From: Candidatus Yanofskyibacteriota bacterium
Lineage (GTDB): Bacteria; Patescibacteriota; Minisyncoccia; 2-02-FULL-40-12; GWA2-44-9
NCBI GenBank assembly: GCA_003151795.1
Contig: PLYL01000014.1
Location: 1-35,347, forward strand
Reading direction: 5' to 3'
Length of the DNA: 35,347 nt
Shown: positions 27,695-34,577 of the stretch, one piece after another
Layout: each line of letters opens with the position of its first letter
Position numbering within the stretch: position 1 is the stretch's first letter
Position numbers and translations under genes: made by a program
Notes under the pieces: model-generated
The model's database searches: none
What the model was told of the DNA's origin: nothing
The model's input: the letters and a program-made list of their open reading frames with translations, nothing else

Positions 27695-27772
27695 ACCTAG
27701 TATACCAACATCGACTTGCCTTTCGGCTGGCTCGTCGCAAGCGACGAGCTGGTCAATGTTGTATTACTAGGT
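27695..27772. repeat. Three-armed structured element after the RRM gene
   Basis: CCTAGTA.ACCAACAT.GAC pairs with GTC.ATGTTG.A.TACTAGG. Inside are two hairpins, GCC-TTTC-GGC and GCTCGTCGC-AA-GCGACGAGC. On the minus strand it begins directly after the RRM gene stop codon. No second copy is visible here, but its layout resembles repeat families A and D. Confidence 0.6.
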
Positions 27773-28113
27773 TAGCGATCGTTGCGATCACCATAACCGC
27801 CTCGATCGGAGCCGCCTCGGCCTCCGCCGAAACCGCCGCCCATCGGACGTCGCGGAGGACGTTCAGTCATAGGCCGAGCCTCATTGACTGTTAGATTTCG
27901 GCCATCAAGGTCCATGCCATTGAACTTTTCAATAGCGGCCATTGCTGCCTCATCAGATGCCATCTCCACGAAAGCGAAACCACGTGATCGGCCTGTCATC
28001 TTGTCCATCATCACTACGACGGACGTGACTTCACCAACCTGCGCGAATGTTTCGCGAAGACCGGCTTCAGTCGTGTTGAACGACAGGTTTCCGATATATA
28101 ATCGTTTTGCCAT
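27772..28113 (-). CDS. RRM-type RNA-binding protein with glycine-rich tail
   Basis: A 113-residue single-RRM protein. RNP2 is RLYIGNLSF (4-12) and RNP1 is RSRGFAFVEM (about 42-51). The C-terminus (GGGFGGGRGGSDRGGYGDR) is an RGG-like tail like those of cyanobacterial cold-responsive RNA-binding proteins. It probably acts as an RNA chaperone. The roughly 150-base leader contains heptamer repeats and a hairpin; the 3' end is followed by a structured element and a strong terminator. It looks like a single-gene unit. Confidence 0.92.
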   Translation of the reverse strand: MAKRLYIGNLSFNTTEAGLRETFAQVGEVTSVVVMMDKMTGRSRGFAFVEMASDEAAMAAIEKFNGMDLDGRNLTVNEARPMTERPPRRPMGGGFGGGRGGSDRGGYGDRNDR

Positions 28114-28136
28114 TACTTAACTTACAACTGACTACT

Positions 28137-28190
28137 TACAACCGACAACGAGAGTTGTTAGTTATTAGCGGTTAGTTGTTAGTTGAATTA
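28137..28190. repeat. Heptamer repeats in the RRM gene leader
   Basis: Minus-strand units AACTAAC, AACTAAC, CGCTAAT, AACTAAC, AACTCTC with a seven-base period. Confidence 0.65.
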
Positions 28191-28193
28191 CTA

Positions 28194-28229
28194 GTAGGGC
28201 GACCCCTCGTCGAGTCCCTGCTAGCGACC
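28194..28229. repeat. Hairpin in the RRM gene leader
   Basis: TAGTAGGG ... TCCCTGCTA with an inner CGAC-CCCTC-GTCG hairpin, in the region upstream of the RRM gene (28114-28307). Apart from this hairpin and the heptamers I see nothing gene-like there. It may be a leader structure. Confidence 0.45.
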
Positions 28230-28307
28230 TAAGCCGCCGTGAGAATCTACCGAGTTCCTACAATACGGGCATTGTAGCATATTCGGCCACTATGTGCAAT
28301 ATGTCAT

Positions 28308-28334
28308 AAAATAGGCCCCAAAAACGGCCTATTT
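28308..28334 (-). terminator. Terminator after the thioredoxin-fold gene
   Basis: Nine-bp arms AAATAGGCC / GGCCTATTT around a nine-base loop. On the minus strand it continues TTTTATG. It lies beyond the structured repeat at the 3' end of the gene at 28400. Confidence 0.55.
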
Positions 28335-28340
28335 GCCCAA

Positions 28341-28407
28341 CCCGGATAGTGAATATCCGACCATTTCAGAATGCGACAAAGTCGCCAGTCGGATATCTAC
28401 TACCGGG
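28341..28407 (-). repeat. Structured repeat family D, copy 2
   Basis: On the minus strand CCCGGTAGTAGATATCCGAC pairs with GTCGGATATTCACTATCCGGG around an inner GCGAC-TTT-GTCGC hairpin. It supplies the tandem TAGTAG stop of the thioredoxin-fold gene, exactly as copy 1 does for rpmG. Confidence 0.75.
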
Positions 28408-29203
28408 CCAATATCTTATCAATAATAGCTTGAAAAGTGGTAAATGGGGCGGCGCCGACCGAGTTACCGCTACTATCGGCGACGAGCTGGCCGTTGATAA
28501 ACGTGGCCGGCGTGCCATTCACCCCGACAGCGCTTCCAGACTGCGTTTCTTGCTGGATAAGAGACGCGTAAGTATCGGAATTGAGACAAGTATTAAACTG
28601 CGAGGTGTTCAAACCGAGAGCAACGGCAAATCCTTCAAGTTTCGCCTTGGAGAACGCTCCGGAATTCTCCGAGCCTTGATGGCTATAAAGATAATCGTGG
28701 TACGCCCAAAACTTGCCTTGGTCGTTCGCGCATCGCGCCGCTTCGGCCGCCCAAATCGATTCTTGGCCGAGAAATGTATAATCTTTCCACACAAATCGAG
28801 CTTTGCCCGTGTTCACATATTCACTTATAAACATCGGTTGATTTTGTTGGAAATATCTTTGGCAGTACGGGCATTGGAAATCGCCGAACTCGACAACCGT
28901 CACTGGCGCATTAGCATCGCCCAGCATCATGGCATTGGTCAGGTCGATATTTACTTTCCCGGCTGGTTTTTGAACTCCTCCAGCAATTTGAGCAACTGTA
29001 TTCTGACCAGCACTGTAACGGACGTAGAGAATAGAACCGCTAATCAAAATAGCGGCAATTAATATTGAGACCGGCAAAATTAGTTTGGTTTTGTCAAAAC
29101 CCGGTCCGCCGGTGAAGACATGCGGAACCGGAGCTGGAGCCGCGGGCATGTCAGTCAGCTGAACGATTGGTTCGGCGTCAGTGTCGTATTGAGGTGTATT
29201 CAT
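28400..29203 (-). CDS. Membrane-anchored DsbA-like thiol oxidoreductase
   Basis: A 267-residue protein. After a proline-rich N-terminus a membrane anchor (ILPVSILIAAILISGSILYV, about 41-60) places the thioredoxin-fold domain outside the cell. VTVVEFGDFQCPYCQRYFQQ carries the CPYC active site, YTFLGQESIWAAEAARCAND is the inserted helical region, and GVNGTPATFINGQLV has the cis-Pro loop. It is probably an oxidase or isomerase for secreted proteins, a paralogue of the protein at 32119. Its stop codon lies in repeat D copy 2. Confidence 0.9.
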   Translation of the reverse strand: MNTPQYDTDAEPIVQLTDMPAAPAPVPHVFTGGPGFDKTKLILPVSILIAAILISGSILYVRYSAGQNTVAQIAGGVQKPAGKVNIDLTNAMMLGDANAPVTVVEFGDFQCPYCQRYFQQNQPMFISEYVNTGKARFVWKDYTFLGQESIWAAEAARCANDQGKFWAYHDYLYSHQGSENSGAFSKAKLEGFAVALGLNTSQFNTCLNSDTYASLIQQETQSGSAVGVNGTPATFINGQLVADSSGNSVGAAPFTTFQAIIDKILAR

Positions 29204-29286
29204 CCCGTCAGAAGTCGTAGAAACGAGTCAGACACTCTGATGTGAGACCGAAGCTACGATGATTAATTTAATGTTTGACTTTCAAA

Positions 29287-29311
29287 CCCGTAAGGGCGAC
29301 TTCCTACGGGA
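29287..29311. repeat. Hairpin upstream of the thioredoxin-fold gene
   Basis: CCCGTA.GG / CC.TACGGG with a short loop, in the 130-base spacer before the gene at 29203. It could end the upstream transcript or lie in the leader. No U-tract is visible. Confidence 0.4.
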
Positions 29312-29333
29312 TTCATAATTTAAGTGTAGCACA

Positions 29334-29999
29334 TTATTTATTAAATTGAACTGTGTCTAATACCGACTCCAACGCATCCGCAACCATTTGCTTGTCATAT
29401 TCCTTGATTCCCGAAGCGACCGGATAATTCTGGATATTACTATAATGGATTACATATTCAAGCACCTCGCACCCGCCGTTGCGCACGGCCCGATAGCTCG
29501 TAAACTCATAATAGTTGCCCGCGGCGGCATCAGTTCGCGTAAATTCGCGAAATACCACTCCGCCAATCGACCGTGATGAATATGTATCATGATAGCCAAA
29601 CGTTGATGGCGGATTTAAACACTCCGCGACCGCAGTCGGTTCGGTGCTGACCCCGATGCGAAGCGATGCGTCGCCGAAATTCGTGCGGGGTTCAAACGAG
29701 CGCGGAATATTGACGCTCGCGATTTCATTGCCATTCGTCAGTCCATATAAGTCCCATTCGGCCAGCGGACCGGTTTGGCCGGGCTTCACTTGGAACGCCG
29801 GTGGATATTTTAAACTCACGCCGAATTTCTGATTCGTATAGTTTCGCCAGCTGGAATAATCGGGCGGGGCGGTTGGTATTGGCGTGGATTTTAAATTAAA
29901 CAAAGTCTCCGTAACCGGCGCGTAATACAAAAACAATAGACCGGCCGCGACCGCCGCGATTGTTATCATGATCCGATAAGATTTAGAAAATACCCTCAT
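29334..29999 (-). CDS. Membrane-anchored extracytoplasmic protein, PsbP-like
   Basis: A 221-residue protein. A hydrophobic anchor (about 10-29, MITIAAVAAGLLFLYYAPV) is followed by a Pro/Thr linker and a globular domain beginning WRNYTNQKFGVSLKYPPAFQVK. That motif (W..Y.N..FGVSL.YP) marks many PsbP-like or unassigned lipoprotein-like domains in CPR and Firmicutes. Two cysteines (ECLNPP and NGGCEVLEY) may form a disulfide, in line with the Dsb-type genes around it. Function unknown. Confidence 0.65.
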   Translation of the reverse strand: MRVFSKSYRIMITIAAVAAGLLFLYYAPVTETLFNLKSTPIPTAPPDYSSWRNYTNQKFGVSLKYPPAFQVKPGQTGPLAEWDLYGLTNGNEIASVNIPRSFEPRTNFGDASLRIGVSTEPTAVAECLNPPSTFGYHDTYSSRSIGGVVFREFTRTDAAAGNYYEFTSYRAVRNGGCEVLEYVIHYSNIQNYPVASGIKEYDKQMVADALESVLDTVQFNK

Positions 30000-30040
30000 G
30001 ATACCTAGTATACAACGAAAAATATCGCTATACTATCAGC

Positions 30041-30766
30041 ATGATTCATACGAGCCATGGCTTGCGTATTTATCGCAAGCACGTCCACGTCTTGATTGCT
30101 TTTGGCGTTCTCATTTTACCTATCGTCTTTATTTTCTTCGGGGGTTGGATAAGCCATATCTCGGTTCGAGCTCTCGGCACGGCCTTAAGCGTCTCTGGCT
30201 ATCGCCTCTTCATCGCGTATGTAATTTCAGCCATCATCGCCCTGGTGCTGGCCATCGCGCTGGGCCAAGGCAAAGTCGGCGATTTCTTTATTCCCGTCTT
30301 TGATTTGCTCCAAAACATTCCTTCCTTCGCTCTTATTCCTGTGTTTGCGCTGGTGTGGGGCTATACCAATACCATGGCCATCGGTTTTGCGGTTTCAGCG
30401 ATGATTTGGCCGATATTGTTCTATGTCATCAGCGCCATCCGCACCGCCAAGACCGACTTCAACGAAGCGGCGACGGTTTTTGGCGCAACCGGTTGGCGCC
30501 GTTTTTCGTCCTACCTTTTGCCCTTAAGTTTCCCCGCGCTGGTCACCGGCTCAATCGTGGCCGTCAGCATCGGCTGGGAAGCCGTCATCGGCGTGGAAAT
30601 TATCGGATTTTCCAATGGCATCGGCAATTTTCTCACCGCCAACGCCGGCGCCAACGGCAATCACGCCCTCGTCTTCGGCCTCATCGCCCTTCTGCTCATC
30701 GTCTTTTCGATTAACAAACTAATCTGGCTCCCGCTTCTTAAACGCTCTCAACTATATGCCGAATAA
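30041..30766 (+). CDS. ABC importer permease, SsuC/TauC/NrtB type
   Basis: A 241-residue permease with six hydrophobic segments. The coupling helix EAATVFGATGWRRFSSYLLPLSFPALVTG is the EAA loop of the nitrate/sulfonate/taurine class (EAA...GAs....f..v.lP...p.i..G). It starts with MIHTSHGLRIYRKH. It overlaps the ATPase gene by 11 bases. No substrate-binding protein gene lies beside it, so the substrate cannot be inferred. Confidence 0.87.
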   Translation: MIHTSHGLRIYRKHVHVLIAFGVLILPIVFIFFGGWISHISVRALGTALSVSGYRLFIAYVISAIIALVLAIALGQGKVGDFFIPVFDLLQNIPSFALIPVFALVWGYTNTMAIGFAVSAMIWPILFYVISAIRTAKTDFNEAATVFGATGWRRFSSYLLPLSFPALVTGSIVAVSIGWEAVIGVEIIGFSNGIGNFLTANAGANGNHALVFGLIALLLIVFSINKLIWLPLLKRSQLYAE

Positions 30767-31514
30767 TATCCTGACCGTCGAGCGCGTCCAGCACACTTTC
30801 CCCGAAGATAAAAAGAAATTCGAGGCGATTCGAGATGTCTCGTTTTCGGTCAAGCCCGGCTCGTTCACAGCCATCGTCGGACCGTCCGGCGGCGGCAAGT
30901 CTACCCTTCTGCGGATTATCGCCGGTCTCATCAAGCCGACCGGCGGGGATATTAAAATAGAAACTAATAAAATTGCGCTTGTTTTCCAAAACTTCGCGCT
31001 TTTCCCTTGGCTCACCGCCTTTGAGAATATTGAATTCGGCCTCAAAATGTCCGCCAGAGGCGGATCCGCCTCTGGCGGAAAGTTCCTAACCAAAAATGAC
31101 CGCCACAAAATCGTCCATCAAAAAATCGCCGAGGTGGGCCTCACCGGATTCGAACACAAATATCCCAAAGAACTCTCGGGTGGGATGCGCCAGCGCGTCG
31201 GCCTCGCCCGGGCCTTGGCCGTCAGCCCCGACCTGCTCCTGATGGATGAACCATTCTCCAGTCTCGACACCTTCACGGCTGAAAAACTCCGAAAAGACCT
31301 CCTCGATATCTGGCTAAAATATAAAATGACCATCGTCATGGTCACCCACCTCATTGAAGAAGCAGTCGCACTTGGCGACGAAGTCATCGTCCTCTCCGCC
31401 CGCCCCGCCCAAGTCAAATCCACCACGCCCATCCCCCTTCCCCGCCCCCGCAACCTCCGCTCCCCCGAGTTTTTCCGCCTGGTGGACGAGCTGACGGCGC
31501 AGATTGAACAATAA
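30756..31514 (+). CDS. ABC importer ATPase, SsuB/TauB type
   Basis: A 252-residue ATPase: Walker A IVGPSGGGKSTLLRIIAG, Q-loop VFQNFALFPWLTAFENIEFGL, signature KELSGGMRQRVGLARAL, Walker B PDLLLMDEPFSSLD and switch VMVTHLIEEAVAL. It pairs with the permease upstream. Directly after the Q-loop helix the sequence SARGGSASGGK is encoded by a perfect 30-bp palindrome (31050-31079). Homologues have a shorter link there, so this is an in-frame insertion at a surface site. It ends directly before rdgB. Confidence 0.9.
   Translation: MPNNILTVERVQHTFPEDKKKFEAIRDVSFSVKPGSFTAIVGPSGGGKSTLLRIIAGLIKPTGGDIKIETNKIALVFQNFALFPWLTAFENIEFGLKMSARGGSASGGKFLTKNDRHKIVHQKIAEVGLTGFEHKYPKELSGGMRQRVGLARALAVSPDLLLMDEPFSSLDTFTAEKLRKDLLDIWLKYKMTIVMVTHLIEEAVALGDEVIVLSARPAQVKSTTPIPLPRPRNLRSPEFFRLVDELTAQIEQ
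31050..31079. repeat. Perfect 30-bp in-frame palindrome
   Basis: TCCGCCAGAGGCGGA joined to its own reverse complement, centred on GGATCC. It encodes SARGGSASGG inside the ABC ATPase. Confidence 0.9.
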
Positions 31515-32117
31515 ATGTCTATGAAAATAATCCTTTCAACACGAAATCCAAGTAAGGCGGAACAGATTCAAGCTATATTCAAAAACACAAACATCTCAAT
31601 AATTACGCTTGCAGATGCAAATATTGAAGGAGAGGCTGTCGAGGATGGGGATACTCTTCAAACAAATGCGCTGAAAAAAGCGTTGTTTGCACGCGAACAC
31701 TCTAAAGATAAAATCTGGACCATGGCTGATGATACTGGACTATTTATTGATGCCCTTGCCGGCGAGCCAGGAATTAAAGCCGCCCGATGGGCCGGAGAAA
31801 CTGCGACAACTGATGAGATTACTCGGTATACGCTAAAGCGGTTAGAAGGGATCAGTAATCGCTCGGCGACTTTCGAAACAGCCGTAGCCATAGTTTCTCC
31901 AACGGGTGAGAAGCACCTTTTTAGTGGCAAAGTTCGTGGATATATTCTAGAAAATCCTCGAGTTAAACCTCAACCCAAAATGCCCTACAGCCCCATCTTT
32001 ATGCCAGAAGGCGAAAAACTTGTATGGGCCGAAATGTCAGTGGAACATGAGAACAGTATTTCTCATCGAGGCAAAGCATTCCGCCAAGCCCGCGCTTTCT
32101 TGGAAAAAATACTATAG
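31515..32117 (+). CDS. rdgB: Non-canonical purine NTP pyrophosphatase (RdgB/HAM1)
   Basis: Hydrolyses dITP, ITP and XTP to keep deaminated purines out of DNA and RNA. The N-terminal KIILSTRNPSKAEQIQAIF, ADDTGLFIDALAGEPGIKAARWAG (catalytic Asp region) and SHRGKAFRQARAFL at the C-terminus match the family. 200 residues. Within the family it is divergent: LSTRNPSK for ATxNxxK, and PYSPIFMPEGEKLVWAEM for the usual GYDPIF segment. The start follows the ABC ATPase stop without a gap; an ATG two codons later is possible. It converges on the DsbA gene with one base between. Confidence 0.85.
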   Translation: MSMKIILSTRNPSKAEQIQAIFKNTNISIITLADANIEGEAVEDGDTLQTNALKKALFAREHSKDKIWTMADDTGLFIDALAGEPGIKAARWAGETATTDEITRYTLKRLEGISNRSATFETAVAIVSPTGEKHLFSGKVRGYILENPRVKPQPKMPYSPIFMPEGEKLVWAEMSVEHENSISHRGKAFRQARAFLEKIL

Positions 32118-32118
32118 T

Positions 32119-32760
32119 TTATTGCGCCAGGGCGGCGTCGACGCGGGCTTTGAAGTCGGTGAAGTTTTGGATGCCGACTTCTTGGAGACCGTTGACGTAA
32201 AAAGTCGGGGTCGAATTGACGCCCAGCGAAGTGCCGTCTTGCTGGTCCCCCGCGATGACATCGCTGTATTTTCCAGCGGAAACTTCGGCTCGGAAACGAT
32301 TGACGTCGAGTTTTAATTGAGCGGCGTAGCCGACAAAAATCGACATCGGGTCGGCCGAATTCACCCAGATATCTTGATTGGTATACAACAAATTATACAT
32401 GCCCCAATAATTGCCCTGGGCGCCGGCGGCTTCAGCGGCTTCAGCGGCGACAAGCGCGTATTGGTGCTGGGGCAGGGGGAAATTACGAAACACAAAATTG
32501 ACTTGGGGATTGTCTTTATACAAAGCCAGGAGTTGTTCGACAATCGGATAAGCCGCCCCGCAGGCCGGGCATTGATAGTCGCCAAATTCAACAAGATTTA
32601 CTTTCGCGTTCGGACTGACCGTGCTATGGCTATTCGCCTTGATAAGCTGGTCTTTGGCAACTGGCGCCGACGCGATTTTGTTATTGCGGACAATTAAAAA
32701 TCCAAGGCCGCCGAATATCACGATAAACACTGCAATCATTATTACTATTTCTTTACGCAT
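32119..32760 (-). CDS. Membrane-anchored DsbA-family thiol oxidoreductase
   Basis: A 213-residue protein with an N-terminal anchor (IVIMIAVFIVIFGGLGFLIV). Thioredoxin-like domain: VNLVEFGDYQCPACGAAYPIV with active site CPAC, NFVFRNFPLPQHQYALVAAEAAEAAG, and GVNSTPTFYVNG with the cis-Pro loop. It oxidises secreted proteins and would be re-oxidised by the DsbB-like protein encoded directly upstream (eight-base overlap). It is a paralogue of the protein at 28400. Confidence 0.92.
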   Translation of the reverse strand: MRKEIVIMIAVFIVIFGGLGFLIVRNNKIASAPVAKDQLIKANSHSTVSPNAKVNLVEFGDYQCPACGAAYPIVEQLLALYKDNPQVNFVFRNFPLPQHQYALVAAEAAEAAGAQGNYWGMYNLLYTNQDIWVNSADPMSIFVGYAAQLKLDVNRFRAEVSAGKYSDVIAGDQQDGTSLGVNSTPTFYVNGLQEVGIQNFTDFKARVDAALAQ

Positions 32761-33181
32761 GGTTTGATTTTCCGTAGAATGCCATCAGAAAAGTTATTAA
32801 AGCGAACGCCACCAGGGATAATAGCGGAATGGTGATAAAATTCAAGACCGTAAAAGTTTGAGTCACGCAGGAAACACCAAGAGTGCAGGGCGCTAAGCTT
32901 TCAGAAATAACATGCCACACGAGCAGATTATGGTACACAGCAATGGCGAGGCCAATGAGGCTTAACGGAAGAGCGTATACCGAGACGGCTTTATCTTTTA
33001 TCAAGATACCAATCCCGATGATAAAAACCAATGGATACATAAAAATATCCTGCCACCAGCATAAAAGGCAACGCGGAAAACCTAGGACTTCCGCGAAGTA
33101 CACACTGCCAACCAAAGACACCAGGGCAATCGCCCAAGCCAGATAGACGCTGTATTCCGATAGCCAAGATTCAGTTCGCAT
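32753..33181 (-). CDS. DsbB/BdbC-like disulfide-forming membrane protein
   Basis: A 142-residue protein with four membrane segments. The first outer loop has GFPRCLLCWWQDIFMYPL with the CxxC quinone-coupled pair. The second has LAPCTLGVSCVTQ with the other two cysteines. Together with Trp/Gln after CxxC (CWWQ) this is the BdbC/DsbB pattern. It passes electrons from DsbA to quinone or another acceptor. It is encoded in one unit with the DsbA at 32119. Confidence 0.92.
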   Translation of the reverse strand: MRTESWLSEYSVYLAWAIALVSLVGSVYFAEVLGFPRCLLCWWQDIFMYPLVFIIGIGILIKDKAVSVYALPLSLIGLAIAVYHNLLVWHVISESLAPCTLGVSCVTQTFTVLNFITIPLLSLVAFALITFLMAFYGKSNHA

Positions 33182-33203
33182 CGCGATTTAATTATCATAC
33201 CAA

Positions 33204-33239
33204 AAGAAAAGAATCCCGACTAGCCGGGATTCTTTTCTT
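33204..33239 (-). terminator. Bidirectional terminator
   Basis: Fifteen-bp arms AAGAAAAGAATCCCG / CGGGATTCTTTTCTT with a six-base loop. It lies between DUF378 and the dsbB-dsbA unit. The T-rich side works on either strand; the minus-strand DUF378 gene is the likely client. Confidence 0.8.
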
Positions 33240-33259
33240 CGACAACCTAAAAATCGCGT

Positions 33260-33442
33260 CTATGCCTTCCAGCCCGTGAAAGCGACGTAGATAGCGCTTA
33301 ATCCTACGAGGTCGTAGACAACGCGAGACAGAGTACTCATGTCCCCGAAAATCATAGCGACAAGATTATAATCGAACAGTCCGACCAAGCCCCAGTTGAG
33401 GCCCCCGATAATCACGAGGACTAGGGCAATTTTATACAACAT
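33260..33442 (-). CDS. DUF378 small membrane protein
   Basis: A 60-residue protein with two membrane segments: IALVLVIIGGLNWGLVGLF (4-22) and VVYDLVGLSAIYVAFTGW. GGLNWGLVGLFDYNLV followed by LSRVVYDLVGLSAIY is the DUF378 (YuzA-like) pattern. Function unknown. Single gene with its own terminator. Confidence 0.9.
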   Translation of the reverse strand: MLYKIALVLVIIGGLNWGLVGLFDYNLVAMIFGDMSTLSRVVYDLVGLSAIYVAFTGWKA

Positions 33443-33662
33443 ATTTATATATGCACGAAAATCTTGATTTGGGTTCGACCGATCCTCGGGGGGATCCTAG
33501 CCCCATTATCGTACAATCCTAAAAAACGATAAATAGGGTTATGAACAGCGCCTGGATTTGCCTCGGATGAAGCCTGAAACAAGAAGCCGGGCCGATACGT
33601 AATGACTTGCGCGGAGCTAGTATGAGTCGATCTGGCTCCTTTATTAATTAACAACAAAACAA
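33443..33662. other. Intergenic region between DUF378 and the DUF5666 gene
   Basis: A 220-base divergent spacer without a gene. It has two weak hairpins, GATCC/GGATC near 33480-33500 and GGAGC/GCTCC near 33614-33638, and an ATCGT/ACGAT pairing. Promoters for both genes must lie here, but I cannot assign clear boxes. Confidence 0.4.
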
Positions 33663-34472
33663 ATGAAAAACAACAAATATATCTCCTTGGCAGTTTTAGG
33701 CAGTCTTGTGTTAGCTGTTCCGGTCTTCGCCCAAACCTCAACCACCGCCACGCCCCCGGCGGGATTGCATGGTGTTAGAGGCGGGATGATGGGCCGCGGC
33801 GGCATGATGGGTATGGGCATGCGCCCGAGCGTCGTCGGCACGGTCGCTTCCGTAAATGGCACGGCGCTGACGGTGACCAGTATGAGCAGAATGGGTTGGA
33901 ATAAGAATGGCGGCACTCCAGCCGTCACTCCAGCCGTCACTCCCGCGCCAGTAACCTACAGCGTTGACGCCAGCAAGGCCACGGTTACCAAAGCCGGCGC
34001 CGCCTCGACCGTTTCCAGTATCGCTGTCGGCGATATGGTCATGATTCAGGGCACGGTCACCGGCACTAATGTCGCCGCCACCGCCATCCGTGATGGAGTA
34101 CCGGCCAAAGTCCAGAAACCGGAACCAACGCCCCTTATCCAAGGTAATGGCCAACCAATCATCGCGGGCACTATTTCCGCGATTAATGGTTCGACGCTGA
34201 CGATAACCAATAACAGCAACGTGACCTACGCGGTTGACGCCTCCAACGCGAAAATTCAGAGCAAAGGAGTCCTCTCGACCGTTTCAGCGGTAGCCGTCGG
34301 CGACAATGTCGTCGTCCAGGGCACGGTTAACGGCACGGCCGTAACCGCCTATTCCGTCACCGATCAGGGAGCCACGCCGGCGCCATCAATTCAGTCAAAT
34401 GGTGCACCAATGGCTCATGGCAATATCTTCGGCGGTATCGGCCAGTTCTTCAAGCACCTCTTCGGCTTCTAA
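33663..34472 (+). CDS. Secreted DUF5666-type protein
   Basis: A 269-residue exported protein. The signal peptide MKNNKYISLAVLGSLVLAVPVFAQ has an AFA-type cleavage site. A Met/Gly-rich segment (GGMMGRGGMMGMGM) may bind copper or other soft metals; this is inference. Two copies of a beta-rich domain follow (VVGTVASVNGTALTVTS ... VGDMVMIQGTVTGTNVAATAI and IAGTISAINGSTLTITN ... VGDNVVVQGTVNGTAVTAYSV), the DUF5666 pattern. It is released or cell-bound, role unknown. The HtrA-type protease gene follows. Confidence 0.82.
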   Translation: MKNNKYISLAVLGSLVLAVPVFAQTSTTATPPAGLHGVRGGMMGRGGMMGMGMRPSVVGTVASVNGTALTVTSMSRMGWNKNGGTPAVTPAVTPAPVTYSVDASKATVTKAGAASTVSSIAVGDMVMIQGTVTGTNVAATAIRDGVPAKVQKPEPTPLIQGNGQPIIAGTISAINGSTLTITNNSNVTYAVDASNAKIQSKGVLSTVSAVAVGDNVVVQGTVNGTAVTAYSVTDQGATPAPSIQSNGAPMAHGNIFGGIGQFFKHLFGF

Positions 34473-34511
34473 ACAGAATCGAAAGTAAAATAGTTCCTTA
34501 TGGCATTCACG

Positions 34512-34545
34512 CAACAGCCCTGCTTTATAAAGTTCGGGGCTGTTG
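34512..34545 (+). terminator. Hairpin after the DUF5666 gene, possible terminator
   Basis: CAACAGCCC / GGGCTGTTG with an inner CTTTATAAAG. No clean U-tract follows, so termination is uncertain. GCAACAGCCC also occurs in the repeat-borne terminator at 22218. Confidence 0.4.
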
Positions 34546-34577
34546 GCGTCTGGCCGATATTTTTATAAAATAACCTT

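Noticed and set aside
28349-29062. Open frame on the plus strand opposite the thioredoxin-fold gene
   Set aside because: The minus-strand frame has an anchor, CPYC site and cis-Pro loop; the plus frame has none of these and overlaps a structured repeat.
33478-33502. GATCCTCGGGGGGATC resembling the core of repeat family A
   Set aside because: It lacks the GTCCC/GGGAC ends and both arms, so the similarity is limited to a short hairpin.
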